Origin: Hyphomicrobiales bacterium
Lineage (GTDB): Bacteria; Pseudomonadota; Alphaproteobacteria; SPJN01
Direction of reading: 5' to 3'
Length of the DNA: 64,000 bases
NCBI GenBank assembly: GCA_006844605.1
Contig: SPJN01000005.1
Location: 118,481-182,480 of the forward strand
Shown: positions 52,719-61,693 of the stretch, in pieces
Numbering within the stretch: position 1 is the stretch's first letter
Layout: each line of letters opens with the position of its first letter
The notes under the pieces: generated by a model
The model's database searches: none
Told to the model about the DNA's origin: nothing
Seen by the model: only the letters and a program-made list of their open reading frames with translations
Translations under genes and position numbers: made by a program

Positions 52719-54215
52719 TCAGGTGGTGCTAATCAGTTGTAGCATTTCCTGCCGGGTCGGGCCGCGTACTGTGCGGACACCTGCATTTTTTGATCGACCC
52801 CTTAGCATGTAGCGGAAGACGATCAGGCGCGTGCGCCAGTCCGTTAGGAATGCGCCAGGTTTTTCAAGCAGGTTCAGGCTGCGCATGGCCCCGCGAAATA
52901 CGTGAATATTGTTCGTCACCGCAGCGGCGAGCGCATCAAAAAACGCAGCCGCAAACTTCTTTTGCCAACCCGGCAGGTCTTTGGCCTTGCCCGGTTGGGT
53001 ATAGTGCAAGGCTCGCCTAATATTGTTGCGATCTTCCGTCAGACTTGTTTTGTAAATCGGGCGTAACTCATCCTCGCTACGCCGGTCAAATAACAAGGCC
53101 CGCGCAATTGGGTCGGTCTGTGCTTGCAAAACATCAGCCAGCATATGTGCGTGCAGAATTGATGTGCTGCAGCCGCGCCCATATAGCGGGTTGGTGCGGA
53201 CCATGGCATCACCAACGGCAAAGAAATTGCGCACCAGCGGTTTGTCATCGTCTACATAGTGCCGCCACACGGCGCGAATGTCCGCCATGCCAAATGGGTG
53301 CGTGGTCGATTCAGCCTTGGCTGCATCCACCCACGGCGCAAGGCCGGGAATGGATCGGGCGATACGGTCAAACTGGTCGCCGTCCTTGACCGCCTCGATC
53401 AAGTCGGTTTCTGTTTTATGCAGACAAAGGATCAGGGCAAAGTGACCATTGTCGCCGGGAAAAATGCCGAACTTGATATAGCCAAGATCACCTGCATTGC
53501 GGTCCTTGTTGCCGCTTGTTTCCGGTTCATCGATCCCCGGTTTGAATTTGTAATGGCGTGTGTAGTAAAGCAATTCCGCATCGTGGTCTTCTTTTTCAAT
53601 CGTGATGTCATGCGCAGCAAGCCATTGGGGAAACTTGGTTGTGCGGCCGCTGGCATCGACGATCACATCTGCCGTTATCTCACGAAACCCCAACTGTTCC
53701 GCGCTGTCCTTGCGCAGCTGCACGCCAGTGGCTGACAGGCCCTCGCCATCACTATGCGTCAAGATATTTTCGATGATAGCGCCATTGTGAAATGTGATTG
53801 CTGTTTGCTTTTCCAGATAACGGCGCAACACGGTTTCAATGGTGGCCCGGCGGCACATCAAAACCCACAGCCGGTCATCCTCTGGCGTAGGTGTGTATTG
53901 GTTAAGCAGGGCAGGGGGCAGCATATCGGTAAAGCCGATGCGGCGCGCCCCCGCCGCATAAAAATCATCCAACAGGTCTGGATAGTGGTCTTGCAACAGA
54001 TTGCACATCAGCCCCAAAAACGCATGAGGGTGTCGAAACTGTGAGGCACCACGGCGTTGCCATTCGAAAAAGGCATTGTCCGCATCGCCTGCAGGTGGCG
54101 CAACGTCACGTTCAAGGACAGTGACGTCGAACCCCTTGGCCGACAGGGCAAGGGCGCAGCACATACCAGCAATGCCGCCGCCCGCAATCAGAACAGTTTC
54201 CGTTGTGTCAGACAT
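52719..54215 (-). CDS. FAD-dependent monooxygenase-like oxidoreductase
   Basis: A 498-residue flavoprotein with an N-terminal Rossmann FAD motif TVLIAGGGIAGMCCALAL and VTVLERD, matching p-hydroxybenzoate hydroxylase-like proteins. VIVDASGRTTKFPQW is near the middle, and a later NPLYGRGCSTSILHAHMLAD is the GD-like FAD region (DAMVRTNPLYGRGC). It resembles epoxidases and aromatic hydroxylases, but the substrate is unknown. It directly follows the epoxide hydrolase gene (stop at 54216, start at 54215), so the two are one operon, with the TonB receptor first. Confidence 0.82.
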   Translation of the reverse strand: MSDTTETVLIAGGGIAGMCCALALSAKGFDVTVLERDVAPPAGDADNAFFEWQRRGASQFRHPHAFLGLMCNLLQDHYPDLLDDFYAAGARRIGFTDMLPPALLNQYTPTPEDDRLWVLMCRRATIETVLRRYLEKQTAITFHNGAIIENILTHSDGEGLSATGVQLRKDSAEQLGFREITADVIVDASGRTTKFPQWLAAHDITIEKEDHDAELLYYTRHYKFKPGIDEPETSGNKDRNAGDLGYIKFGIFPGDNGHFALILCLHKTETDLIEAVKDGDQFDRIARSIPGLAPWVDAAKAESTTHPFGMADIRAVWRHYVDDDKPLVRNFFAVGDAMVRTNPLYGRGCSTSILHAHMLADVLQAQTDPIARALLFDRRSEDELRPIYKTSLTEDRNNIRRALHYTQPGKAKDLPGWQKKFAAAFFDALAAAVTNNIHVFRGAMRSLNLLEKPGAFLTDWRTRLIVFRYMLRGRSKNAGVRTVRGPTRQEMLQLISTT

Positions 54216-55187
54216 TTAGTGCAGCGTGTCGAGGAATTTCAGGATCAGCTTGTTGGTTTCTTCAGGGGCCTCTTGCTGGGTCCAATGTCCGGCGCCGGGG
54301 ATCAACTCATTCACGCGCAAGTCTGTAACCGATTGCGGCATGGCCTTCAGTGCCTCTGCAGCCATGATGATCACGCCATCCTTGGCCCCGGCAACAAACA
54401 TGGCGGGTTGATCGATGATCTGGCGGGCATCCTTGGTCATTTCCCACGTCAGGTCCTGATTGCGATAATAATTCAGCGGGCCACGCATACCAGATTGCGC
54501 AAACTCATCGGCATAGAATTGTAAATCGTCTTCGCTGATCCAATCGGGCAGGGTGTCAGGGTTGGGCAGGCCGGTGAACATGTCGTCATCCGGGCCTTTT
54601 TGGGGCATGTCGTTCCAATCAGTTTCGCCAGCGCCCCAGATCAGGAATTTTTTGATAGCGGTGCGAATGTCAGCTTCAAACTCAGCCTCGGCCACGCCGG
54701 GTTCCTGAAAATACAGTTGATAAAAGAACTGATCCTTAAAAATCATCCGCATCGCTGCCATTGGCGGCACGGGGGAGCGGGGCATGAAAGGTACAGACAG
54801 TGCGCCCATCGCCTTGACCTTATCTGGGTGATCAAGCGCCGCGCGCCATGTGATCATCGCGCCCCAATCATGACCGATGACAATGGCATCGTCATAGCCA
54901 AGCGAAGGGATCAACCCGACAACATCATTGGCCAGTTCAACTGTGTTGTACGCCTCAATCTCATGGGGCTTATCGCTTTTACCATAACCGCGCATGTCGG
55001 GCGCAACCACATGATAGCCCGCTGCCACAAGCGGGGCGAACTGATGACGCCATGAATACCAGCTTTCGGGAAAGCCGTGGACCAGTATGATCAACGGACC
55101 GTCAGCGGGACCTTGTTCGGCGATGTTCAGTTCAATACCGTTCGTTGCCACGCGTCGTTGCGTGATCCCTGTGACGTCGGTTTTCAT
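54216..55187 (-). CDS. Epoxide hydrolase-like alpha/beta hydrolase
   Basis: A 323-residue hydrolase with the soluble epoxide hydrolase pattern: LVHGFPESWYSWRHQ (oxyanion loop and HGxP), PDMRGYGKSDKP, the nucleophile Asp107 in IGHDWGAMITW, and a late GAGHWTQQEAPEE with the catalytic His. An aspartate nucleophile in place of serine fits epoxide hydrolases and haloalkane dehalogenases; the HGFPESW motif favours the former. The start at 55187 has AGGAG. It lies 50 bp after the TonB receptor and next to the FAD monooxygenase, suggesting epoxidation and hydrolysis of an imported compound. Confidence 0.9.
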   Translation of the reverse strand: MKTDVTGITQRRVATNGIELNIAEQGPADGPLIILVHGFPESWYSWRHQFAPLVAAGYHVVAPDMRGYGKSDKPHEIEAYNTVELANDVVGLIPSLGYDDAIVIGHDWGAMITWRAALDHPDKVKAMGALSVPFMPRSPVPPMAAMRMIFKDQFFYQLYFQEPGVAEAEFEADIRTAIKKFLIWGAGETDWNDMPQKGPDDDMFTGLPNPDTLPDWISEDDLQFYADEFAQSGMRGPLNYYRNQDLTWEMTKDARQIIDQPAMFVAGAKDGVIIMAAEALKAMPQSVTDLRVNELIPGAGHWTQQEAPEETNKLILKFLDTLH

Positions 55188-55237
55188 ACCCACTCCTAAT
55201 AGATGCATTCGTTATGTTGATGTCATAATTTGAAGGC

Positions 55238-57688
55238 CTAGAGCGTCAGGCGCAATTCAGCAGTCCAGAATCTGCCCGGTGCAATGATGCCGAAATAGGC
55301 ACCTTCCTGCAGGGGAACGTCTGTCACGCCGCCCAGCACCATCGTGTCGGTGACGTTATGACCATTGATGGACAAGACCCATGATTGATCCTCAGCACCG
55401 ATGCCAACGCGTGTGTTCAGGATATAATAGGTCTTTTGCTGTGTGTTGATGTCATTGTCCTGATCTGTGAAATGCTCGGTCTGCATGGCGGTATCAAAGC
55501 CCACAAAGGCACCGAATGGCAGGTTGCCAAGCGGGATAAGCTGGGTCATTGATGCCATGATGTCCCATTTGGGCGCGCGGACCATACGTTCACCACTCAT
55601 GTCACAAAAGCCTTCGGCGTTGCCTTCTTCGCCTGCCTGACAGGGGCCCTTTTCAAAATTGTCATAATAGGCGTGTAGATAGCCACCGGCGAAAGTCACG
55701 GTGTTCCCGGCCCACGGAATGCCCTTGAACTCCCACTCAAACCCCTGAACGGTTGAGGACGCGGCGTTGTCAACAAAGAACGCCTCGCCCGCGCCACTCA
55801 AGACCGAGATTTGCATGTCTGTGAATTCTGTGCGGAACAGGGCGAAGTTGGCGGTCATGCGACCATCAAACCATTCTGATTTCAGGCCCGCTTCATAGGT
55901 CCAGCTGGTTTCTTCATCAAACACTGCCTTGGAAGGATCAGGGGCAGTGGGGTTAAAGCCGCCGGCCTTATAGCCCTTGCCAATGGTGGCATAGATGTTG
56001 ATGTCGTCATTGACCAGATAGCGCACAGCGACTTTCGGTGTCACGTTCTTTTCGGTTTTGTCGCCGGTAAAGTCATATTCAACGGTGCCGAACGCGGCGT
56101 TCAGAACCACGCCTGTTTTCTCAAATTCTTGCGAAATTGTTGCTTCTTTTTGTTCGTAGTGACCGCGTACACCGGCGATCAGTTCTAGCCATGACCAGGG
56201 CCGATAGGTTGCCTGTGCATATAGGGCAAGTGTTTCGGTTGATTGGCTGAAATTGGCAAACAGGCCATCTGCCGTGATAATGTCCGTCAACGGGGCAACG
56301 CCGCCTGTCAGCGGATCAAACACGGCGGACAGCGCGTCGCTGAATTCTTGACCCAAGGCCCCGTTTAACAAGGCACCGGGGACATTCGGGTCATCAAACT
56401 GGCGGAATTCAGTAAAGGCATCATACTGATTGCCGAAATAGAACAAGCCGCCGACATATTCAAACTTGCCGGGGGGCGAAACCAATCGCAGCTCTGCCTG
56501 CCATTGGGTGTAATCATCATCATTGTCCCATGTCAGGATGGGAATAGGGCTGGCGTCTGAATCATATTTCAGGATTTCGGTAAATTCGTTAAAGCCCGCG
56601 ATCAATGCCACTTCATGGCCGCCGAGGTCCCAAAAGACGTTGAAGTTGCCGCCTACGGTTTCGCGTTCTGAATAACTGTCGGAATCAAGATGGCTGACGC
56701 GGTTCGGCTCCTCCTCATAGGTGGGGTCGAAGGGCGAGAACAGAATTTCTGTTTGGCCGTTACCCTTGAGCAATTCAAACCCGGGACCGTTATCCTTCAC
56801 CAGCGAATATTCGGCCGCCGCTGTGACATACAGGTCTGGGGTCAGGTCAACGCGCGCTTTCAGACGTGCGCCGTTCTTGTCATTACGCAGAACGCCGATG
56901 CCGCGTTTGGCATTGAAGATGGCACCATCTGATTTGTGATGTTGTGCCGATAGGCGCAGGGCGATCTTGTCATCCCAAACAGGCGCATTCCCGGCAAAGC
57001 TGATGCGGCGGTTATTATCGGTGCCGCGCATGACGTCCAGCGTCATGAACCATTCATAGTTCGGGATTGTGTTGGTGAAGGACAGGGCACCGGCAACCGT
57101 GTTCTTGCCGAACAGCGTTCCTTGCGGCCCGCGCAACAGTTCCACAACCTCAATATCCATCAGGGCATCATTCAAATAGCTTTGACGGCCCATATAGATG
57201 TTATCGACATAAAGACCAACGGACGGTTCAAACCCATCATTCAGGCCCGTCCCGATACCGCGAACATAAATGGTCGAGAATGACGGGGATACGGCAAGCG
57301 TTGCGTTCGGCATCGCAATCGTCAGTTCGGTCACGCCCTGAATATTCATTTCACGCAGGGCTTCACCACTTAACGCGGTCACGGAAATCGGCACTTCCTG
57401 AACATTTTGCGATCGTTTTTGGGCGGTGACGACAATCTCCTCCAGCCGCATATTGCGGGCCTTTGGTTCTGTGTCTACCGGCTCTGCCTCTGTCTCCAGC
57501 GCAGCTTCAGCCTGTGTTTCATTTTGTGGTTCAGTGGATGCGGTAGCTGCGGCATCTGCTTCGATGACCAGTTCGTCCTGTGTGTCCTGCGCGATCACTT
57601 GTGGTGATAGGGCGATGACTGACAGCGCGATGCCTGCCATCAAGACGGATTTGTGGTGTTGTGATAATGACTTCATTGAAGACAGCAT
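55238..57688 (-). CDS. TonB-dependent outer-membrane receptor
   Basis: An 816-residue receptor. A signal peptide spans about residues 1-33 (SVLMAGIALSVIALSPQVIA). An acid-rich linker (residues 35-78) precedes the TonB box LEEIVVTAQKRSQNVQEVP and a plug with GLYVDNIYMGR and ELLRGPQGTLFGKNTVAGAL. The rest is a 22-strand barrel ending in TAELRLTL. The linker before the TonB box is longer than usual but holds no signalling domain. GGAGAG precedes the ATG at 57688. First gene of an operon with the epoxide hydrolase and FAD monooxygenase. Ligand unknown. Confidence 0.94.
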   Translation of the reverse strand: MLSSMKSLSQHHKSVLMAGIALSVIALSPQVIAQDTQDELVIEADAAATASTEPQNETQAEAALETEAEPVDTEPKARNMRLEEIVVTAQKRSQNVQEVPISVTALSGEALREMNIQGVTELTIAMPNATLAVSPSFSTIYVRGIGTGLNDGFEPSVGLYVDNIYMGRQSYLNDALMDIEVVELLRGPQGTLFGKNTVAGALSFTNTIPNYEWFMTLDVMRGTDNNRRISFAGNAPVWDDKIALRLSAQHHKSDGAIFNAKRGIGVLRNDKNGARLKARVDLTPDLYVTAAAEYSLVKDNGPGFELLKGNGQTEILFSPFDPTYEEEPNRVSHLDSDSYSERETVGGNFNVFWDLGGHEVALIAGFNEFTEILKYDSDASPIPILTWDNDDDYTQWQAELRLVSPPGKFEYVGGLFYFGNQYDAFTEFRQFDDPNVPGALLNGALGQEFSDALSAVFDPLTGGVAPLTDIITADGLFANFSQSTETLALYAQATYRPWSWLELIAGVRGHYEQKEATISQEFEKTGVVLNAAFGTVEYDFTGDKTEKNVTPKVAVRYLVNDDINIYATIGKGYKAGGFNPTAPDPSKAVFDEETSWTYEAGLKSEWFDGRMTANFALFRTEFTDMQISVLSGAGEAFFVDNAASSTVQGFEWEFKGIPWAGNTVTFAGGYLHAYYDNFEKGPCQAGEEGNAEGFCDMSGERMVRAPKWDIMASMTQLIPLGNLPFGAFVGFDTAMQTEHFTDQDNDINTQQKTYYILNTRVGIGAEDQSWVLSINGHNVTDTMVLGGVTDVPLQEGAYFGIIAPGRFWTAELRLTL

Positions 57689-57800
57689 GTCTTCTCTCCC
57701 CCAAAATATTTGGCTAATGCCAATCCCGGCGTTGATTTTTATTGCCGGATGCCGCTTGTGCGGCGGTTCCCCATAAAATTAGAACGCGGTGGGCGCTCTT

Positions 57801-57827
57801 ACGCAAGCAACTTGTTGCAGCTTGCGT
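57801..57827. promoter_or_regulatory. Inverted repeat upstream of the TonB receptor
   Basis: ACGCAAGC and GCTTGCGT are separated by 11 bp that themselves contain GCAAC-TT-GTTGC nested. The dyad lies about 113 bp before the receptor start and looks like a regulator-binding site. Confidence 0.7.
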
Positions 57828-57870
57828 CATGTTGTTGTGGACTGTTGATTATAATTGTTGGTTCAAGGTC

Positions 57871-58788
57871 CTATTCGCCAGGCTGTAAAACAGACCCTGC
57901 CGCTTTTTCCAATATGCGTTCGCGGTCTGCCTTTGACTTCCATGCAAAATTGGCCGGTAGCCCCAACCGGGTGGCCGCCTGTGCGGGCGGCGTGCCGGGC
58001 ACGGGAATGCGATCGGCCATGCGCCCCAGTAGTTTCAGCAACCAGCGATCAAAGGTGGACAGGTCGTATTCATTGCCGAGTTCCAATTTCTGCCTGACCA
58101 CTGGCGGTAGAATATCAACAGCAGCATTAACCACCGCGCGGCGCAAAAATTTCGGTACACCGGTCAGCTTGGCACGGCCTGACATGATATCCAGAAACTC
58201 TGTATTGATGGGGTGTGGCTCAAACCGGGGGGCGAGCTTGTCCATCATCGCGTAAAAGTCATCCAGTGAATTGATTTCGGTGGTCGCTCCATACAGGTTG
58301 GCGACCTCGGCCCCTTCTTGGAAGAACGCGCATTTGTCCTTATCGCTGACTGGCCGGACAAACCTGTCATAGGCTATTAGAAAGCCATAACCGGCGGTGA
58401 CGCTAACCCAATCAAGCAGTTCTTCATCAAGGGCGCGATAGGCTTCGCCCGATGGGGTGGTGCCGTTCACTTGCGCGTGCATGTTGGTGACGCCCTGAAT
58501 AACCCGGCGTGCGGCGCTTTGCGGCCCATACACACCAACCATCGCGGCGGTGCCGGTACGTTCTGCGCGGCCAACAGGGTCTGTTTTGAACGTAGAATGA
58601 TCCCAAACACCTGACCGGATGCGGGCATCGGCAAATTCCAATAAAACTGCGCAGATGCCGCCAATGCCAAGGGCGACGGGGTTCTTGAACACCTGCCATG
58701 ACACTGAATCAGGTGCGCTGAATGCGGGTTCACCTGCGGGTTTTGAATAATCGACTTTCCAACCCAAATATGTTTTTGGCCCAACCAT
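57871..58788 (-). CDS. DUF2236/MpaB-like oxygenase
   Basis: A 305-residue protein. SWQVFKNPVALGIGGICAVLLEFADARIRSGVWDHSTF is in the place of the conserved family segment, followed by GVYGPQSAARRVIQGVTNMHAQV and AYRALDEELLDWVSVT, the His/Arg-rich elements of DUF2236 proteins, which include the heme oxygenase MpaB and the rubber-cleaving Lcp. A heme-binding role is thus possible but not proven. The start at 58788 has AAGGA. It is divergent from the TetR gene, with two palindromes between, so it is the likely target. Confidence 0.8.
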   Translation of the reverse strand: MVGPKTYLGWKVDYSKPAGEPAFSAPDSVSWQVFKNPVALGIGGICAVLLEFADARIRSGVWDHSTFKTDPVGRAERTGTAAMVGVYGPQSAARRVIQGVTNMHAQVNGTTPSGEAYRALDEELLDWVSVTAGYGFLIAYDRFVRPVSDKDKCAFFQEGAEVANLYGATTEINSLDDFYAMMDKLAPRFEPHPINTEFLDIMSGRAKLTGVPKFLRRAVVNAAVDILPPVVRQKLELGNEYDLSTFDRWLLKLLGRMADRIPVPGTPPAQAATRLGLPANFAWKSKADRERILEKAAGSVLQPGE

Positions 58789-58812
58789 TATTATCGTCCT
58801 TCAAAACAAATT

Positions 58813-58829
58813 GCTTGATAGACTCAAGC
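58813..58829. promoter_or_regulatory. Inverted repeat near the MpaB-like gene start
   Basis: GCTTGA-TAGAC-TCAAGC, a perfect 6-bp dyad with a 5-bp spacer, 25 bp before the MpaB-like start. Confidence 0.55.
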
Positions 58830-58857
58830 GTAACTGTTTCTATAACAATATCAAGAA

Positions 58858-58879
58858 AAAACTAAACATGTTTAGTTTT
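58858..58879. promoter_or_regulatory. 22-bp perfect palindrome, probable TetR operator
   Basis: AAAACTAAACA followed by its exact mirror image TGTTTAGTTTT, no mismatch, 26 bp before the tetR start. It lies in the shared region of tetR and the divergent MpaB-like gene, so the TetR protein probably binds here and controls both. Confidence 0.85.
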
Positions 58880-58904
58880 GTGTTTCTTAAAGGATTATGG
58901 GCGC

Positions 58905-59603
58905 GTGTCGGTTAAGCCATTGGGCAAGCGTGAAGAGGCCAAGAACCGCAATAAGGACCGCATCATTGCCGCTGCACGGCAGTTGATGCAGGCACCGGGC
59001 GGCACGCTGTCTATGCGCGAGCTTGCCGACATGGCGGGCGTGTCCGTTGCAACGCCCTATAACCTGTTCGGCTCGAAGCAGGAGGTCATCGTCGCGGTTC
59101 TGGATGATGATGTACAGGCCCTGCAGCAGTCAGTCAGTGATGTTGGCGGTGATCCCATTGACGGATTTTTCGGCGTGATTGATGTGTCGGTTGGTATGCT
59201 TGCGTCTGCACCGGCCTTTTACCGGACCGGTGCCCGTGCCGTTCAAACCGATATGATGGATGGGGATTTGCAACGCCACCTGCGGGAGCCGCGCCATACC
59301 GTTTTGCGCCAATTAGTGCAGCGGGCAGTGCAACAAGGATTTATCAGCCACAAGATCAGCGTTGATATATTTGCCGTGCAATTGGGACAAACGCTGATGA
59401 TCTGGGTTCAAAGCTGGGCCAACGACCATGTCACATTGGATCAGTTGTCTGACTATTTGACCTATGCCTTTGCCCTGTCGTTAGCCGGCGTTGTTGCAGA
59501 TGAGCATAAGCAACGTGTGCTGGACAAGGCATGGGCAGTGCAGGACCGCCTGCAGGATGATTGGCCGGTCGCGGGGCAACTGCCGATATCTGTCGCGGGG
59601 TAA
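58905..59603 (+). CDS. TetR-family transcriptional regulator
   Basis: A 232-residue repressor-type protein. The N-terminal helix-turn-helix domain is clear: RIIAAARQLMQAPGGTLSMRELADMAGVSVATPYNLFGSKQEVIVAV. The C-terminal ligand domain has no assigned family. No in-frame ATG is close; the likely start is GTG at 58905, with AGGA 11 bp upstream, and the frame opens at a TTG (58878) lying at the palindrome edge. A perfect 22-bp palindrome lies 26 bp upstream. Next on the strand is a BVMO. Confidence 0.9.
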   Translation: MSVKPLGKREEAKNRNKDRIIAAARQLMQAPGGTLSMRELADMAGVSVATPYNLFGSKQEVIVAVLDDDVQALQQSVSDVGGDPIDGFFGVIDVSVGMLASAPAFYRTGARAVQTDMMDGDLQRHLREPRHTVLRQLVQRAVQQGFISHKISVDIFAVQLGQTLMIWVQSWANDHVTLDQLSDYLTYAFALSLAGVVADEHKQRVLDKAWAVQDRLQDDWPVAGQLPISVAG

Positions 59604-59761
59604 GGCGGCGTTCAAAGCGCTTGCCATTGCGACTTTGGCTGATAAAATGTCACTTAACGAGGATTTGAAATGGGGGATGATGCGTGGCGGCCTATATCGG
59701 GCCGGGCAGCATGGTTCACCATCTGGAAATTTTGAAACCATAACTAAAACAGGACGGCGAC

Positions 59762-61561
59762 ATGACTGCGCAAGCAATAGACTTCGACAAACAGGCATTG
59801 AAAGAAAAATACCGGGAAGAGCGTGACAAGCGTCTGCGCACTGACGGGAATGAACAATATGTCGAAATCAAAACGCATTTCCCTGAATTGCTTGAAGACC
59901 CTTATGTGGCCAAGCAGGAACGGGCGCCCAAAACTGATCATGTAAAGTTCACATTTATCGGTGGCGGCTTTGCCGGGCTTGTGGTTGGCGCGCGTGTCAA
60001 GGAAGCGGGCATTGATGATGTGCGTATCCTTGAAAAGGGCGGCGACTTTGGCGGCACCTGGTATTGGAACCGTTACCCCGGCGCCCAATGCGATACCGCT
60101 GCCATGATCTATATGCCCTTGCTTGAAGAAACCGGACATATGCCGTCTGAAAAATATGTCCATGCGCCGGAAATTCTTGAACAGTGTCAGCGTATCGGCA
60201 AGCAGTATGATCTGTATGACAATGCCCTGTTCCATACGGAAGTGCAGGAACTGACCTGGGACGAAGATAAAGGCGTATGGCATGTGCGTACCAATCGTGG
60301 TGATGATTTCACCACGCAATATATTGGGATGGGCACTGGCCCGCTTCACGTGCCGAAGCTGCCGGGCATTCCGGGGCTTGAAACCTTCAAGGGCCATGCC
60401 TTCCACACCAGCCGTTGGGATTATGATTATACCGGTGGCGATGCCAAGGGCGCATTGATGGAGAATCTGAAAGACAAGCGCGTCGTGATTATTGGCACCG
60501 GTGCCACATCAGTGCAGGCGGTGCCGCATCTGGCGCGTGCGTGTGGCAAGCTGTATGTGGTGCAGCGTACCCCGTCCTCTGTTGACGTGCGCGATAATGG
60601 ACCGATTGACCCCGATTGGTTCAAATCGATTGCAGAGCCGGGGTGGCAGCAAAAATGGCTGATGAACTTCACCGCCAACCAAACCGGGCAATGGGCCGAA
60701 GAGGACTTGGTGCAGGATGGATGGACGGACCTGTCCAAACGTATTTGGTCAAAGATCAAGGCACTGCCTGAAGACAAGCGCACGCCGCAGGATATGATGG
60801 ACGCGTGGGAAGATTCCGACTTCGAGAAGATGGAAGAAATTCGCGCCCGCGTTGATACCATCGTTGGCGAGCCGGAAACCGCCCAGAAACTGAAGGCTTG
60901 GTATCGCCAGCTTTGCAAACGCCCGTGCTTCCATGACCAATATTTGGATGCGTTCAATAATCCCAGCACTGAATTGCTCGACACAAATGGCAAGGGTGTT
61001 GAAAGCATTGACGAGACGGGCTTCACCGTAAACGGTCAGCATTATGATGTGGATTGCATCATCTATGCATCCGGGTTTGAGGTTGGCACATCACACGAAC
61101 GCCGTGCCGGGTTCGACATGGTGGGGCGTGATGGCGAAAAGTTGTCCGAACATTGGCAAGAAGGTATGCGGACCAAGCATGGCATTCACATGCATGGCTT
61201 CCCCAACGCCTTTATCGTGCAGCCGACGCAAGGGGCGAACCTTATTTCCAACGTGCCGCATAATATTGCAGATTCCGGGTTGACCATTGCGGCGATTCTT
61301 GGCCATGCGGAAAAAGTCGGCGCTTCGCGTGTTGAAGTGACGAAGGAAGCAGAGCAAGCATGGTTTGACCTGCTGGCAACCAATGCGGGGCGGATGCTGG
61401 GCAGTCAGGATTGCACGCCGGGCTATTATAATAATGAGGGGCAGGACCCCGGATCGCAGTCAGCAATGAATGTTGGCTATCCGGCGGGGGCCTTGGCCTA
61501 TTTCAATTATATTGACGGTTGGCGGAATGACGGCAAGTTTGATGGGCTGGACTTCAGCTAG
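59762..61561 (+). CDS. Baeyer-Villiger-type flavin monooxygenase
   Basis: A 599-residue flavoprotein. The FAD motif is FIGGGFAGLVVGARV (about residues 65-79), with FGGTWYWNRYPGAQCD just after; the fingerprint is FKGHAFHTSRWDYD, close to FxGxxxHxxxW of type I Baeyer-Villiger monooxygenases; the NADPH motif is IIGTGATSVQ near residue 247. Such enzymes insert oxygen next to a ketone, making esters or lactones. The N-terminal 60-residue extension is typical of some cycloalkanone and steroid BVMOs. CAGGA precedes the ATG. The TetR gene ends 158 bp upstream. Confidence 0.92.
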   Translation: MTAQAIDFDKQALKEKYREERDKRLRTDGNEQYVEIKTHFPELLEDPYVAKQERAPKTDHVKFTFIGGGFAGLVVGARVKEAGIDDVRILEKGGDFGGTWYWNRYPGAQCDTAAMIYMPLLEETGHMPSEKYVHAPEILEQCQRIGKQYDLYDNALFHTEVQELTWDEDKGVWHVRTNRGDDFTTQYIGMGTGPLHVPKLPGIPGLETFKGHAFHTSRWDYDYTGGDAKGALMENLKDKRVVIIGTGATSVQAVPHLARACGKLYVVQRTPSSVDVRDNGPIDPDWFKSIAEPGWQQKWLMNFTANQTGQWAEEDLVQDGWTDLSKRIWSKIKALPEDKRTPQDMMDAWEDSDFEKMEEIRARVDTIVGEPETAQKLKAWYRQLCKRPCFHDQYLDAFNNPSTELLDTNGKGVESIDETGFTVNGQHYDVDCIIYASGFEVGTSHERRAGFDMVGRDGEKLSEHWQEGMRTKHGIHMHGFPNAFIVQPTQGANLISNVPHNIADSGLTIAAILGHAEKVGASRVEVTKEAEQAWFDLLATNAGRMLGSQDCTPGYYNNEGQDPGSQSAMNVGYPAGALAYFNYIDGWRNDGKFDGLDFS

Positions 61562-61597
61562 GGTACTGCGGCAATTGGGCTGCAAAAACTGTATTAT

Positions 61598-61617
61598 AAT
61601 GTAATCTGCTTTACATT
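61598..61617. promoter_or_regulatory. Palindrome upstream of the second TonB receptor
   Basis: AATGTAA-TCTGCT-TTACATT, a 7-bp perfect inverted repeat with a 6-bp spacer, 77 bp before the receptor start and 37 bp after the BVMO stop. A candidate operator or activator site. Confidence 0.7.
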
Positions 61618-61693
61618 CTTTCTTGATGAAATATGTTGGCATGGCTTGTGCCATAAAGCAGGCCATGTCAGCTATCTCATTAGGGGAAAATGA

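Noticed and set aside
59643..59761. Short plus-strand frame before the BVMO gene
   Set aside because: The frame continues into the BVMO in another phase and has no family match; taken as chance.
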